This document shows, in pieces, positions 31,540 through 42,140 of a stretch of 64,000 nucleotides of DNA. Within the stretch, counting starts at the first letter, position 1. Each line of letters starts with the position of its first letter. The position numbers and the translations under genes were made by a program. Source of the stretch: Hermatobates lingyangjiaoensis (lineage: Eukaryota; Arthropoda; Insecta; Hemiptera; Hermatobatidae); NCBI GenBank assembly GCA_026182355.1, contig JAPFBL010000379.1, forward strand, positions 103,501-167,500. The letters are read 5' to 3'. The notes below the pieces were generated by a model. It was not told the DNA's origin, searched no databases, and worked only from the letters and a program-made list of their open reading frames with translations.

Positions 31540-32730
31540 GAAAAATGTTTAAATAATTTAATAAGTTAATATGATATGTAAAAGAATAAAATACATGTAA
31601 AAAATCAAAAGCAATCAAACATATAATTTCTGATGCTTTCCATGGTATGATGGATTTGTCTCACAAAATGCTCTAATCAATCTATATGTTGCACACGTGA
31701 ACAAAACTTAATATCATGTAATTTTTTTTGTTTATGAATCATTACTTCGGGTAATATTGAAGTGAGAAGAATGGACTCTTTCCTATTATGTTGACAAATC
31801 TCTATGTTTTTCACTATTCTAGTCTAATAATTCATATATATTATTTTCGAAAATTTCAAACTTCCAGGTATCAAAGTTTTAAATTATACTGAAAAGCCGG
31901 CTTTGAATTTGATTTGAGTGTTCAAAACTGGCTAATTATTAAAATATTTTTTTCACAGTATACATCTAGAGCAAGCTTTAACAGAATACAGCACACAACA
32001 AAAAGAAAACACTTTTGTGTTTACATCCATCAGAGTAAATTGGATGTGTGACGGGGAAGGGGAAGCAAAGTGATTTTTAAAAAACACTGCATCCCAAAAC
32101 TCCTCAATGTAATAATTTTATAAAATACCAAACATGTAAAATATGATTCAAATTAGAAAACATTCTTTGAAAAATAATAAATGAAATTATCCTACATCGA
32201 AAATTAAAAATTATCGTTTTTCTTACATGTTTCTGACATTTTTTAGGCAAAATAGGAATATTTTCAAGTTTAAAAAAGAGAAACTTTGTGTTAAATCTTC
32301 AATGTAAAAGAAGTTCAGATAAACTTTATAAGTGATCCAATGGCTATTGGAACAAAAGCCCTGTTCTCCTGTAAGAGATTATTTCGTAATATAAAATCTA
32401 GACTTTCGTTTTTCAAAGATGGGTCACTGCTGTAGTTATACTAATGATATTGATAAAAAGATTTCACATAAACACGTGAAATAACAATCAGTGATCAAAC
32501 CGCAATATGAAATGGGAAAACAAGACGATGACCGCTTGTTTTAATGGGAGTCTTGTTCTCCCATTTCATATTGTGGTTTGATCACTAATGATGTTATATG
32601 CATCAGTGGTGTGATAAACATAATAATAAGCATATATATTACTAATGAATGAATCATTATCTGTACTACCTCCAGGAAGGAAAGGCTAATAAACATCTCC
32701 CATTTAAACATTTACATTATGATTTATTTT
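31540..32730. repeat. right arm of diverged long inverted repeat
   Basis: Inverted partner of 25885-26670 in matching order, ending at CTCCCATTTAAACATTTACA near 32710. A PLE hairpin (32458-32590) sits inside this arm and is absent from the left arm. Confidence 0.7.
32458..32590. repeat. truncated PLE hairpin, AGAUCU family
   Basis: ATTTCACATAAACACGTGAA at 32461, GATCAAACCGCAATATGAAA and the complement ending near 32585. Only AAGACGATGACCGCTTGTT is left of the centre; no ribozyme core. Confidence 0.75.
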
Positions 32731-32734
32731 AGAA

Positions 32735-32938
32735 TAGGTAAAACCGTCATACCTCGTAAGATGATCATGGAGTTCGAGCGCTTTCGGACGTTGTCCTACT
32801 AGTAAGGTTAATAACCTACTAGGTAGGACTAACCTACTAGCTGGTTAGTTGCGATTGAAGATGGACAACGTCCGAAAGCGCTCCAACTCCAGGATCATCT
32901 TACGAGGTATGACGGTTTTAGTTATTTCTAATATAAAT
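32735..32938. repeat. PLE hairpin, AGCGCU family
   Basis: AAACCGTCATACCTCGTAAG pairs with CTTACGAGGTATGACGGTTT. Right arm: TTGAAGA (about 32858), U, stem II GGAC/GTCC with loop AAC, GAAAGCGCTC. Stem III AGCGCU is a perfect palindrome; C3 is T. The left arm core reads CTAGTAG and is dead. Confidence 0.75.
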
Positions 32939-33334
32939 CATACTAATCTCAGTAGTATTAGCAATACGCATGTATTTACATTATGACTAAATGGACCATT
33001 ATATAATATGTAACCAAAAAGTTTGATATTATATTTACTTGGAATCATGTTGAGAGTAGGCCACTCCATGTAGTCTGTGGTTTACTAAATATTAATATAG
33101 CGCATTAATTCACCATAAGTCACATATTATATTATAAAGAAATACAGAGCAAGACGGCGTTACGCTGGGCACAGAATCAAACGCAACCAGGCTGAGGAGG
33201 TAACTGAACGTCACACACGCTGATTGGCCGAGAAAACATTAGCTCCTCCAGCTACTTGCGTCCCGCCGTCTTCTTGGTCGAGACGCTTTAATGGGAGAGG
33301 GGGGGGATACCTTGTACATAAACTAATCCAGTGA

Positions 33335-33626
33335 TTCCCAAAGTGTGTGCCACCATTATCTCCTTGGTGTGCTGCGAAAATATATATATATATTAATAAA
33401 AAAAATAATATAATATAATATATTTTTGCGTCCTGTGATTTACCAACCTTACGTTTCTCACTAATATGGTAAGTGTGCATTTTCAATGATGAAAATGACA
33501 TGTATTTTAAAAAGTACTGCTAAGTTACTTAATAAAGAATATATATAAAATGGCAGTTGTGCCGCCAAAATATTAGTTGCTTCTTAGTGTGCCGTCATAT
33601 TGAATAGTTTGAAAACCACTGTCTCT
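33335..33626. mobile_element. hAT-like MITE
   Basis: CAGTGATTCCCAAAGTGTG at the left and AGTTTGAAAACCACTG at the right. Flanks share CTAAT but not a clean 8 bp. Confidence 0.6.
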
Positions 33627-33628
33627 AA

Positions 33629-33985
33629 TCAGTTGCGTAGCAAGGGGATAGGGACACGTGCCAGGGGGCGGTATTTTGAGAGGGTAAAAATAGAAAATAG
33701 AAAATAATAAAAAGCTAATAAAAAATCCAAAATTTTAGACTAAAATGAGTTTTTAAGGTCCTAATTGTTTTTATGTTTTATGCGTGTAATAATCTTTAAA
33801 CACATAAAACAGTTGCGTAGCAAGAGGGTAGCGACACGTGCCAGTGGGAGGCATTTTGAGAGGGTAAAGATAGAAAATAGAAAATTATTAAAATAATAAA
33901 AAGCTAACCAAAAATCTGAAATTTTATAGTAAATGACTTTTTAAGGTCATAATCGTTTTATGTTTTATATGTGTAATATTGTTTT
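33629..33985. repeat. 181-bp tandem duplication
   Basis: CAGTTGCGTAGCAAG.GG..AG begins two units at about 33630 and 33811, each with GACACGTGCCAG and TTTTGAGAGGGTAAA. The start resembles a MITE end (GCGTAGCAAG). Confidence 0.8.
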
Positions 33986-34351
33986 TAAATGGATTTTTCA
34001 GCTATTTACAAATTAAAAATAAATGTATTTTGTATAAATGTATTTTTTTTTTAGAGGTTGAAAGTTTATTATATTTGTTAGCGTAGCTAGTAAATTTAAT
34101 ATAACAATTGTTTTCATGATTTGAATTATACGGTTTTGTCTTGAAAAATCTTTGCAGATCTTTGATGATTACTGTATATATACTGTATATAAGTACTGTA
34201 GCAATGAGCTACGCACTTATACCAATGGCACATGTAGATACGTCCACACAAATATTTGTATGTATGCAGTAACACTCAGTTACACAGACAGACTAGAAAC
34301 AATTCTGTTAATAAATCATTATTGAATTGCCCCATAGTCTTTGGTTTAGAC

Positions 34352-35008
34352 CTGACTTTTTTCGACGCGGAACCCTTTTTGGTTCCAGTAACTTTCCCGG
34401 GAACCCCAGATTCTAATGATTTCATACAATCATAATATAAATATCTTCATATGCCTTTTTAAAACAATTAAAAAAGTAATATACCTGCAATGTGTATTTT
34501 TTGAATAAGAATTCAAACAAAAAGATTTTAATTTTCATATTTTCCACAAGTGCATAACACATAAAACAGAATAATTGCAATTTTAACACAGAGTTTGTTT
34601 TGTAATCATTTTTGGCTTTATAGTTTATAGTTTGATTCTCAAGTTAGCCCCAGCATTAGTTCTACTTGGTTTCTATGGTAGTTTAAAGGGAAAATGCAGT
34701 TACATATAAGTAGGTAGTGGTAAATGGCAGTAATGTGTGAAGTGCTACATTTTCAATAGCAGGAAATTCGGGAATCAGATAGTTCTAAAAACTGACTAGT
34801 GATTCTTCCTAAATATTAATAAAATTTTAACTACTTCTACTTATGGGTATATGTAAATATAAACATTATTCGGTTTCATGATTTACAAGAAATATAGAAT
34901 AAATTCATAACCACAAAATAAAAAAAAATCTCTAAATGTTTTTAGCGGAACCCCAAGCAGTCCGTTAAGAACCACTGGGTTCCGCGGAACCCACTTTGGG
35001 AATCTCTG
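34352..35008. mobile_element. hAT-like MITE, CGACGCGGAACCC family
   Basis: Flanked by GTTTAGAC at 34344-34351 and 35009-35016. It starts CTGACTTTTTTCGACGCGG and ends CCACTTTGGGAATCTCTG. The family has further copies at 40079-40772 (inverted), 49600-49735 and 50218-50905. Confidence 0.85.
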
Positions 35009-35281
35009 GTTTAGACAATCGAAGAGTTCAAGTCCGGCATATTACCAACTGGGGGAGATAGCGCCCCACGTTTAGACGACTCTAAACTGTCTTTGGAAAG
35101 CAGTTGTGAACAACACCAACTGCTGTTAATTATAAATGTGGATCTGTTAATATTTTTAAAATGAAAAAACTGTAGTTTGTAAACTATACTAAAAAGTTGA
35201 TATCATTAAGTTAATCAACATTACAAATGTAGAACAATGCTATAGAAATGCAAACCTTATTGTATGATTGTGTGGTTGCAG

Positions 35282-35481
35282 TTGTTGATGAGGACTGTAG
35301 AGGAGCGACTAAGTCGAATCTATGAAGCATTGGGGGATAGCGAGCAGCAGGCTGATCACGCAGGAGCTGCCCAGCGTCTGGAGGAAGAGCTGGGAATGCA
35401 GTGCGGCGCATGTAGTCTGGCCTTTGGCACCGACTCCGACAGTCTTGAGGCGCTGCCCTGCACGCATATTCTCCATGCCAG
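35282..35481 (+). CDS. RAPSN: rapsyn homologue, penultimate exon (helix and first half of RING-H2)
   Basis: 200 nt, phase 0 in and phase 2 out, after acceptor GTGTGGTTGCAG. It reads LLMRTVEERLSRIYEALGDS, AAQRLEEELGMQCGACSLAF, then DSLEALPCTHILHAR. CxxC, fifteen residues, then CTHILH are the first zinc ligands of the rapsyn RING-H2. Rapsyn of vertebrates has the same spacing with LQALPCSHIFH. The preceding acidic helix matches the rapsyn coiled-coil region. The donor GTCTCA is poor at +3 to +6. Reading straight through gives a stop after about 13 extra codons. Its last 43 nt with the donor are repeated in tandem downstream (35439-35782). Confidence 0.9.
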
Positions 35482-35782
35482 GTCTCAAACAAACCTAAAA
35501 CATATGTGTTATAGAAACTTTTAGTCTCGCACAGTCTTGAGGCGCTGCCCTGCACGCATATTCTCCATGCCAGGTCTCAAACAAACCTAAAACATATGTG
35601 TTATAGAAACTTTTAGTCTCGCACAGTCTTGAGGCGCTGCCCTGCACGCATATTCCCCATGCCAGGTCTCAAACAAACCTAAAACATATGTGTTATAGAA
35701 ACTTTTAGTCTCGCACAGTCTTGAGGTGCTGCCCTGCACGCATATTCCCCATGCCAGGTCTCAAACAAAACTTAAAACATAC
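35439..35782. repeat. RAPSN: 92-bp tandem array copying the rapsyn exon end and its splice donor
   Basis: AGTCTTGAGG starts units at 35441, 35533, 35625 and 35717, an exact 92-bp period. Each unit holds the last ~41 coding bases (LEALPCTHILHA), the GCCAG/GTCTCA donor and about 50 intronic bases. The last unit is partial. Copies differ by only a few bases, so the expansion is recent. In the frame entering from the 22871 donor, the simplest acceptor in each unit leads to a TGA. Confidence 0.9.
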
Positions 35783-36130
35783 CGTCTTTTTTTAAAAATA
35801 ATATACTGTCTTTCTTTCTTTTTAGGTTCAAAATACGTGCTAGAGCTTATTTTCGGAGGTGGGCTTCAAGTACAATAAGTCGATTTATAATTTTTTGTTT
35901 AATATTCATATATATATATACAGATTTTAAATTTATTCAATTGCAATCATGTCAACTTCTGGAATATCGTTATAAATGATCAAATTTTGAATTCTTTCTG
36001 ATTTTTCTCCAAGTCCAATTCCTGTGGAATCATTGGTCCGAATCTCTCTTGTCTTGCAAGACAAATAAGTGTCATTTTTAATGAATTATTTTGTTTACAT
36101 TATTTTAACTAGTGCTTGTTTTCGGGGGAG
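35783..36130. mobile_element. MITE of the CCGTCTTTTT family
   Basis: Starts TACCGTCTTTTTTTAAAAA and continues with AAATACGTGCTAGAGCTTAT, TCGGTCC-type blocks and CTTGTCTTGCAAGACAAAT. Homologous along its length to 41573-41948. Lies in the last rapsyn intron. Confidence 0.65.
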
Positions 36131-36164
36131 GGTAAATATTCCAAGAATCCCTAAAATCACACTT

Positions 36165-36850
36165 GGGTCTTCAGCCGTATCATGTAATGACTTGGGTCAA
36201 TGATCAATGAGGTCATTACCAGCAGTATGCCATTTGGCCGTATCATGTAATAACTTGGGTCAATGATCAATGAGGTCAATACCAGCAGTTTGCCATTTGG
36301 CCGTATCATGTAATGACTTGGGTCAATGATCAATGAGGTCAATACCAGTAGTATGCCATTTGGCCGTATCATGTAATGACTTGGGTCAATGATCAATGAG
36401 GTCATTACCAGCAGTATGCCATTTGGCCGTATCATGTAATGACTTGGGTCAATGATCAATGAGGTCAATACCAGCAGTATGCCATTTGGCCGTATCATGT
36501 AATGACTTGGGTCAATGATCAATGAGGTCAATACCAGCAGTATGCCATTTGGCCGTATCATGTAATGACTTGGGTCAATGATCAATGAGGTCAATACCAG
36601 CAGTATGCCATTTGGCCGTATCATGTAATGACTTGGGTCAATAATCAATGAGGTCAATACCAGCAGTATGCCATTTGGCCGTATCATGTAATGACTTGGG
36701 TCAATGATCAATGAGGTCAGTACCAGTAGTATGTCATTCGGCCATATCCTGTAATGACTTGGCTCAATGATCATTGTGGTCAATACCAGCAGTATGCCAT
36801 TTGGCCGTGTCATTTAATGACTTTGGTCAATGATCAATGTGGTCAAGAAC
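36165..36850. repeat. 60-bp minisatellite in last rapsyn intron
   Basis: About 11 units containing CCGTATCATGTAATGACTTG and GGTCAATGATCAATGAGGTC. Because 60 is a multiple of three, the minus strand shows a 218-codon artefact ORF of IDPSHYMIRPNGILLVLTSL units. Confidence 0.92.
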
Positions 36851-36969
36851 AGGCAACTGGTTAAACCTACTTATTCCTTGTTATTTTTCTCGATGGTACC
36901 AAATAGTTTCAAAGAATGGTGTTATTGATATATCTGTAAAATGCATTAATTATGACAATGTTGTTACAG

Positions 36970-37153
36970 GTGTGCGCATGACATCGTCCGACGAAGAGAC
37001 AAGAAAAAGAAACGTGTTTGCCCCGAATGCGAACGCTCAGTCAGCTCCCGCCTGTACCTGCAGTGCGAAGAACCTGTCCCTCACCACCAAAGCGACCTGA
37101 GTCTGACTTCTCTGCCACCGCACCCCACCCACAACCCTTCCACCCCCTCCTAG
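36970..37153 (+). CDS. RAPSN: rapsyn homologue, last exon (second half of RING-H2, stop)
   Basis: Acceptor TTGTTACAG at 36961-36969. The first base completes the split arginine codon, then CAHDIVRRRDKKKKRVCPEC and ERSVSSRLYLQCEEP, with a stop TAG at 37151-37153. The joined ring reads CxxC-x15-C-x-H-x2-H-x2-C-x15-CPEC, a full RING-H2. Compared with vertebrate rapsyn, the loop before CPxC is about seven residues longer and very basic (RRRDKKKKR), and there is a tail of about 38 residues rich in S, P and H after the ring. Rapsyn's ring is reported to act as an E3 ligase toward receptor complexes, so all zinc ligands being present argues for function. Confidence 0.88.
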
Positions 37154-37497
37154 CAGTTACCCATCCTCTCGACTCTTGTCTAACAAGAAGAGGACGCAAG
37201 TTGGTCTGACTCATTCTAACTCCTCACCCATCCCCTTTTGACAGCATGTATCAATCAAGTTACATTGATTTTTGTTATTTTAACAAACTTTTATAGAATG
37301 AGTCACGGGAAACGAATGTTTTTAAAGAAAACCAAAACTCTGCGAATATATCAACAATAATTTTATAATGTACATAAAAATATTTACTAAAATATGCCAT
37401 TATGGAATATTTAGAAGCTAAAAATTGTCGGACAAATGATGACCATTTTTACGAGCACAAATTTCAAGCTGCTTTCTAAAGTTTAGCTTATACTTTC

Positions 37498-37503
37498 ATT
37501 AAA
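37498..37503 (+). promoter_or_regulatory. possible polyadenylation signal
   Basis: ATTAAA 345 bp after the rapsyn stop. No canonical AATAAA lies closer. A weak call. Confidence 0.3.
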
Positions 37504-37699
37504 GTTTCTTCACCTATATTTTTTGGATATTTTCAAGTATTGTAGTTTTTGATTTTCCAAGTGAGAGGGGTTTCCCAGCACATTCGCGTGATTTCAACAA
37601 TCCTGCTACATAAAAGTCACACATGGAAAGATAGGGTGAGCGTTGAGGTCACGGGAGATCTTCAAAGGGCGAAATGACGTGATTAGGGAATGCAGTTCG

Positions 37700-38300
37700 A
37701 ACAGTAGTCATGCACGCTCTCACTGTATGAGCAGTGCAGTTATGGACGCTCTAGCTGTATGAGTAGTGCAGTTATGGACGCTCTCGATGTCAGAGCAGTG
37801 CAGTCATGGATGCTCTCGCTATACGAGCAGTGCAGTCACGGACGCTCTCGCTGTACGATCAGTGCAGTCATGGAACCTCTCGCTGTACTAGCAGTGCAGT
37901 CATGGAAACACTCGCTGTACGAGTAGTGCAGTCAAGGATGCTCTCGCTGTATGAGCAGTGAAGTAATGGATGCTCCGCTGCATGGGGAGTGCAGTCTTGG
38001 ACAGTCTCACTGTATGAGCAGTGCAGTCATGGACGCTGTCGCTGTATGAGAAGTGCAGTCATGGCCGCTCCGCTGTATTAGCAGTGCAGTCTTGGACAGT
38101 CTCGCTGTATGAACAGTCCAGTCATGGACGCTGTCGCTGTATGAGAAGTGCAGTCATGGATGCTCCACTGTATGAGCAATGCAGTCTTGGACAGTCTCGC
38201 TGAATGAGCAGTGCAGTCATGGACGCTCTCGCTGTACGAGCAGTTCAGTCTTGGACGGTCTCGCTGTACGAGCAGTGCTCCACAGCTCATACAGCGTGGA
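37700..38300. repeat. 32-bp minisatellite downstream of rapsyn
   Basis: About 18 units of GCAGTCATGGACGCTCTCGC followed by TGTATGAGCA. ORFs on both strands are shadows. No unique spacers. Confidence 0.9.
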
Positions 38301-38439
38301 CCACATATGCCATATTCCTTCTCCTTTCTCATATTCTCTGTATCCCTTTAGGGTTGTATCACTCCTTAAACCAAGAGTTGGGTAACTTTTATGACTCCTA
38401 CCCCCAATAGAATTTGTAGGTTTCAACAATAGGGTATCC

Positions 38440-38900
38440 TTTTGAAACCCATTGATACCCTATTGATTCCTGCAAAGCTCACGAAGGAAACAGTTTTCAA
38501 ACATTTGAATATATATATATATGTTTCTCGTGACTCACCCGTTATTTGTATATGTCAATATGTTAATACCATGTCAAAGGAACGGGTTCCTTGTCAATTA
38601 TTCAAAGGCAGGAGTGTCAAACCATGCACACGATGCTGTTCACCTCAAGCATGGCTTACTCATAGCTAACTTACATTATTCTTTTCAATATCCAAGCGAT
38701 CTTTCAATATGATCCATGATCATTATTCAATTACGACTAATAGATATTGAATTGTACAGGGCTTGCATTATAATATATATTGTTGCTAGAATAGATTTAA
38801 AATTACTTAAAAAAATATAATAATAGATATTTTAAACTTTATATTCTTCAATCAGTCCTTTATCGTTCATTTTTTCCAGGTATTTACAGTTTTAAATACG
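38440..38900. other. no recognisable feature
   Basis: AT-rich with short unrelated ORFs only. Confidence 0.4.
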
Positions 38901-38929
38901 ATACAAAAACATCGTATATTAAATTATTA

Positions 38930-39260
38930 ATCAATTAGAAATGGTTTACAACCCAAATTGTAAATTGGGTTAAATCACCAAACAGAATATATACGATGAC
39001 CTTGTTAAAATACGATATCAAAGCATAATAATAGTATCAAAGAACGCTACATACCATCTCGAGTTACTATCAAATTACGAACACCACGTTATACACAACT
39101 TAAGTGAGACATTACTTCAGTTATTCTTAATAAAAATAAAGTTAGTTATTAATACCTTGATAATTAAAAACATAAGTTATTTGTTTTAACTTAAGTCACA
39201 AAACTATTGACTGTAGGGTACTAAAAATAATTCATTTTTTTACTTTATCATTATTTACAC
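38930..39260 (+). repeat. dispersed repeat, copy without PLE insertion
   Basis: ACCAAACAGAATATATACGA, GTATCAAAGAACGCTA and AGTTATTTGTTTTAA blocks match 46790-47330 in order and orientation. Class unknown. Confidence 0.75.
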
Positions 39261-39354
39261 ATTTTATTTATTTTAGTGTTTCATTTTTAATCGAGCTGTA
39301 CTAAAATCGTTTAACTTTATATGAAGTTATAATTGACTATAGTAAGTCTTTATA

Positions 39355-39450
39355 GAAAAGATTTTATTCAATTTCGAAGCGTTTCGAAGACTTAGTGTTC
39401 ATTTTCAGATTATATCTGCAATACGGAATATTTGTATAAACTGGCAGCAG
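39355..39450 (-). repeat. PLE terminal-repeat fragment, decayed hammerhead
   Basis: Minus strand: CTGAAAA, U, GAACACTAAGTCTTC, GAAACGCTTC. G8 is A and stem III is broken. Confidence 0.5.
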
Positions 39451-39479
39451 ATCTTCATCCAAGCATCATTCATTATCTT

Positions 39480-39660
39480 CATCAATAACTGATCTTTTTT
39501 TCTTAACCACTTTTCTGTTATGTAAAGGCAGTAAAGGGCTAGTAGGTCTTTAGGGAATTTGTTATTTTTAGTGCCTTTACATCATAGAAAAGTGGTTAGG
39601 AAAAAAGAGTAATTATTGAAAAAAGATCGCGAATGCAGAATCTGCTCTGCTAATTTAACA
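39480..39660. repeat. inverted repeat related to 7690-8245
   Basis: CTTAACCACTTTTCTGTTAT pairs with CATAGAAAAGTGGTTAGG. TCGCGAATGCAGAATCTGC is shared with 8200-8220. Confidence 0.6.
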
Positions 39661-39729
39661 ATATATCAAATATGAATAGTAAAGGTGAATTGAATAGAGA
39701 AAATTCAAAAAAAAATATTAACTAACATA

Positions 39730-39930
39730 CAAAAATTTTACATAAACACGTGAAATAACAATTAATGATCAAACCACAATATGATATGGAAAAATAAGAC
39801 GAAGATCTTTCAACTTTAACAAGCAGTCTTCGTCAGAGTTGAGTTTTTGACTCTGACGAAGGCTGCTTTAACGGTTGAAAGTTCTTAATCTTGTTTACCC
39901 ATTTCATGTTGTGGTTTGATCATTGATTAA
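39730..39930. repeat. PLE hairpin, AGAUCU family
   Basis: Both arms have the CTGACGA core and GAAA: left minus arm CTGACGAAGACTGC...GTTGAAAGATCT, right plus arm CTGACGAAGGCTGC...GTTGAAAGTTCT. Stem II is mismatched in the left arm; stem III is broken in the right arm. Probably weakly active or dead. Confidence 0.8.
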
Positions 39931-40078
39931 CTAACATATAAACTAAAAAAAAAAGAGTTACATAGTTGCCTTAGTAAGGTGATATAGAAAGTTCAGGGAG
40001 TCACCGGACACTAAGGGTTATAGCGTAACATGAGAAGGGGAGAAGGAAAGGGATTAAAGCAGGCAGGTGTGTTTACAT

Positions 40079-40772
40079 CAGAGATTCCCAAAGTGGGTTC
40101 CTTAACGTACTGTCTGGAGTTCCACAAAAACATTTAGAGAAAAAAAATTTCTAATTTTTTTTTTTAGTGGTTATGGATTTATTCTGTGTTTCTTAGGAAT
40201 CATGAAACCGAATAATACTTGTATACATAAGTAGAAGTGAGCAAAATTTTATTCATATTCAGGATGAATCACTAGTCAGTTTTTGGAGCTATCTGATTCT
40301 CGAATTCTTTCTATTGTAAAAATAGCACTTCACATATTGTTGCTACTTCCCAGTACCTACTTATGTCAAACTAGATTTCTTTTTTATACTGCTATAAAAA
40401 CTTAATACCAATTAAGGTACCTTAATATTAAGGTAGACTTAATGCTCGGTCTGACTTGAGAATCAAACTTTCAACTGTTAAACCAAAAATGATTACAAAA
40501 TAAACTTTGTGTTAAAGTTGTTAATAATTCTGTTTTATATGTTATGTTCTTGTGAAAATATGAAAATTAAAATCTTCAGTTTTGAATTTTTCTTCGTAAA
40601 ATACGCATTGCAGTAATATTACTTTTTAATTGTTTTCAAACAATATTGCTATTTATAAAGGCATATGAAAATAGTTATATTATGATTGTATAAAATCATT
40701 AGAATCTGGAGTTCCAGGGAAAGTTACTGAAGCAAAAAGGGTTCCGCGTCGAAAAAAGTTTGAGAAACTCTG
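40079..40772. mobile_element. hAT-like MITE, CGACGCGGAACCC family
   Basis: GTTTACAT duplicated at 40071-40078 and 40773-40780. Ends CAGAGATTCCCAAAGTGGG and AGTTTGAGAAACTCTG. Same family as 34352-35008, opposite orientation. Confidence 0.88.
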
Positions 40773-40844
40773 GTTTACATAATAGTATTACATTGAAATA
40801 TGACACCATGCTAATATAACTGGAATAAGCCAATCATTTATACC

Positions 40845-40925
40845 AAGGTCCCTTTGGCGCATAGAGTAGCGCGCTGGGCCTCAAATGGAAAAGTTGTAGG
40901 TTCGATTCCTACAAAACCTCATATA
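40845..40925 (+). repeat. tRNA-like head, probably a SINE of a second family
   Basis: TTTGGCGCATAGAGTAGCGC (A-box/D-arm like), GGGCCTCAAATGG, and GTAGGTTCGATTCCTAC (good T-arm). The acceptor and anticodon stems do not close well and a diverged copy exists at 50080-50155 (-). I call it tRNA-derived, not a working tRNA gene. Confidence 0.6.
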
Positions 40926-41098
40926 TTTTGAATGAAGTAGTAAAAAAGTCAAGACGCCCGTCTAGTCATTTGTCATGCACCTTGTTGTGAATTTTCTGAC
41001 CTTTGACCTTTGATATTTATACAACAACATCTGAACTATATTAATAATATTGATATAGCTTCTCGACCACTGATTTTTCAAGTTCGCAGAAGGACTTC

Positions 41099-41352
41099 TT
41101 GAGGATTTGGGTCATAAAAATTCAACTCCTGATTATATGCCTACGTTTCGCCAAAAGTTGTTTGGCATTTTCAAGGCTTGTTTTTGAGGAAACACTATTT
41201 AACCATCCATGCTTTTATCTGGACTTTTATCCAGATAAAAGCATGGACGTAAAACAGTGTTTCCTCAAAAACAAGCCTTGAAAATGTCAAACAACTTTTG
41301 GCGAAACATCGGCATATAATCCGGAGTTAAATTTTTATGACCAAAATCCTCA
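41099..41352. repeat. PLE hairpin, C3U/G8A hammerhead family
   Basis: GAGGATTTGGGTCATAAAAA at the left end pairs with the complement ending at 41352; centre TTATCTGGACTTTTATCCAG near 41228. Both arms carry TTGAAAA in place of CTGANGA, with stem II and GAAA intact. Confidence 0.85.
41136..41178 (-). ncRNA. hammerhead variant with U3/A8 core
   Basis: Minus strand: stem I GCC, core TTGAAAA, extra U, stem II GCCAAA/TTTGGC with loop CAACT, GAAA, CGT, cleavage base A, GGC closing stem I. Relative to the consensus only C3 and G8 differ, and they differ together as U and A, which could keep the 3-8 base pair. The right arm has the same core at about 41276. Confidence 0.65.
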
Positions 41353-41572
41353 AGAGCCCCTTCTGTATATTAATATTATAACTTAATTATTAATATTAAT
41401 GTATATTAATAACTTTAAACAGAAATCCTAGGATGCCCTTTATTTTTAAAAAGAATGTTTTTGGTTTAAGGGCTTTTGGTTTCTTTCAGTTTGTGTTAGC
41501 ATCGTGTCTTACTTCAGTGTAGTACCGTTGTGTACACATCACAGCTCTCCCTTCTCAAACCGTCTTTTTTCG

Positions 41573-41948
41573 AAAATATGAGTCTTACACTGTCGTAATA
41601 CACTGTCTTACTTTCTTTTTAGGCCCAAAATACGTGCTAGTGCTTATTTTCGGAGATAGGCTTCAAGTACAATAAATCAATTTATATTTTTTTTTTAATA
41701 TTCATATATATACAGAAATTTAAATTTATTCAATTACAATCATGCCAACTTCTTCGGACATAATCATATCAAATTTTGAATTCTTTCTGATTTTTCTCCA
41801 AATCCTATTCCTGTGGAATCATTGGTCCGAATCTCTCATGTCTTGCAATATAGCTGTCATTTTTAACGAATAATATTTTCTAAAAATCTCTCGAAAATCA
41901 CACGAGGGTTTATTTTTGAGGTATTGTTGTCGGAAAAAGACGGCATTT
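41573..41948. mobile_element. MITE of the CCGTCTTTTT family
   Basis: ACCGTCTTTTTTCGAAAAT at the left and GTCGGAAAAAGACGGCAT at the right are inverted ends. The interior is homologous to 35783-36130. Confidence 0.7.
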
Positions 41949-42140
41949 CTCTGTATCCTTTAGAGTCCGACGAACCTTGAGCATACCACACATTACCTTA
42001 TTGAGGCACGCATCTAACTCTTTTTACTGGTAATAAACTACAGTACTACCATATAGTATTTTATATGTTAGCTTATATTTTGATTATTTCTTATTTTTCA
42101 TTCAACACTTTTTGTTCTTTTTTATCGAGTTTTGGTCTAG

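Noticed and set aside
35211..35555. 114-codon minus-strand ORF
   Set aside because: Antisense shadow of the rapsyn exon, whose + frame matches the family and has splice sites.
36157..36813. 218-codon minus-strand ORF of repeated IDPSHYMIRPNGILLVLTSL units
   Set aside because: The 60-bp minisatellite period is a multiple of three; there is no sign of coding constraint, and it lies in a rapsyn intron.
37700..38332. CRISPR-like 32-bp repeats
   Set aside because: Units are contiguous with no spacers of constant length; an animal minisatellite.
40845..40925. Functional tRNA gene
   Set aside because: The T arm is good, but the acceptor and anticodon stems do not close and a diverged repeat copy exists at 50080-50155; a SINE head is more likely.
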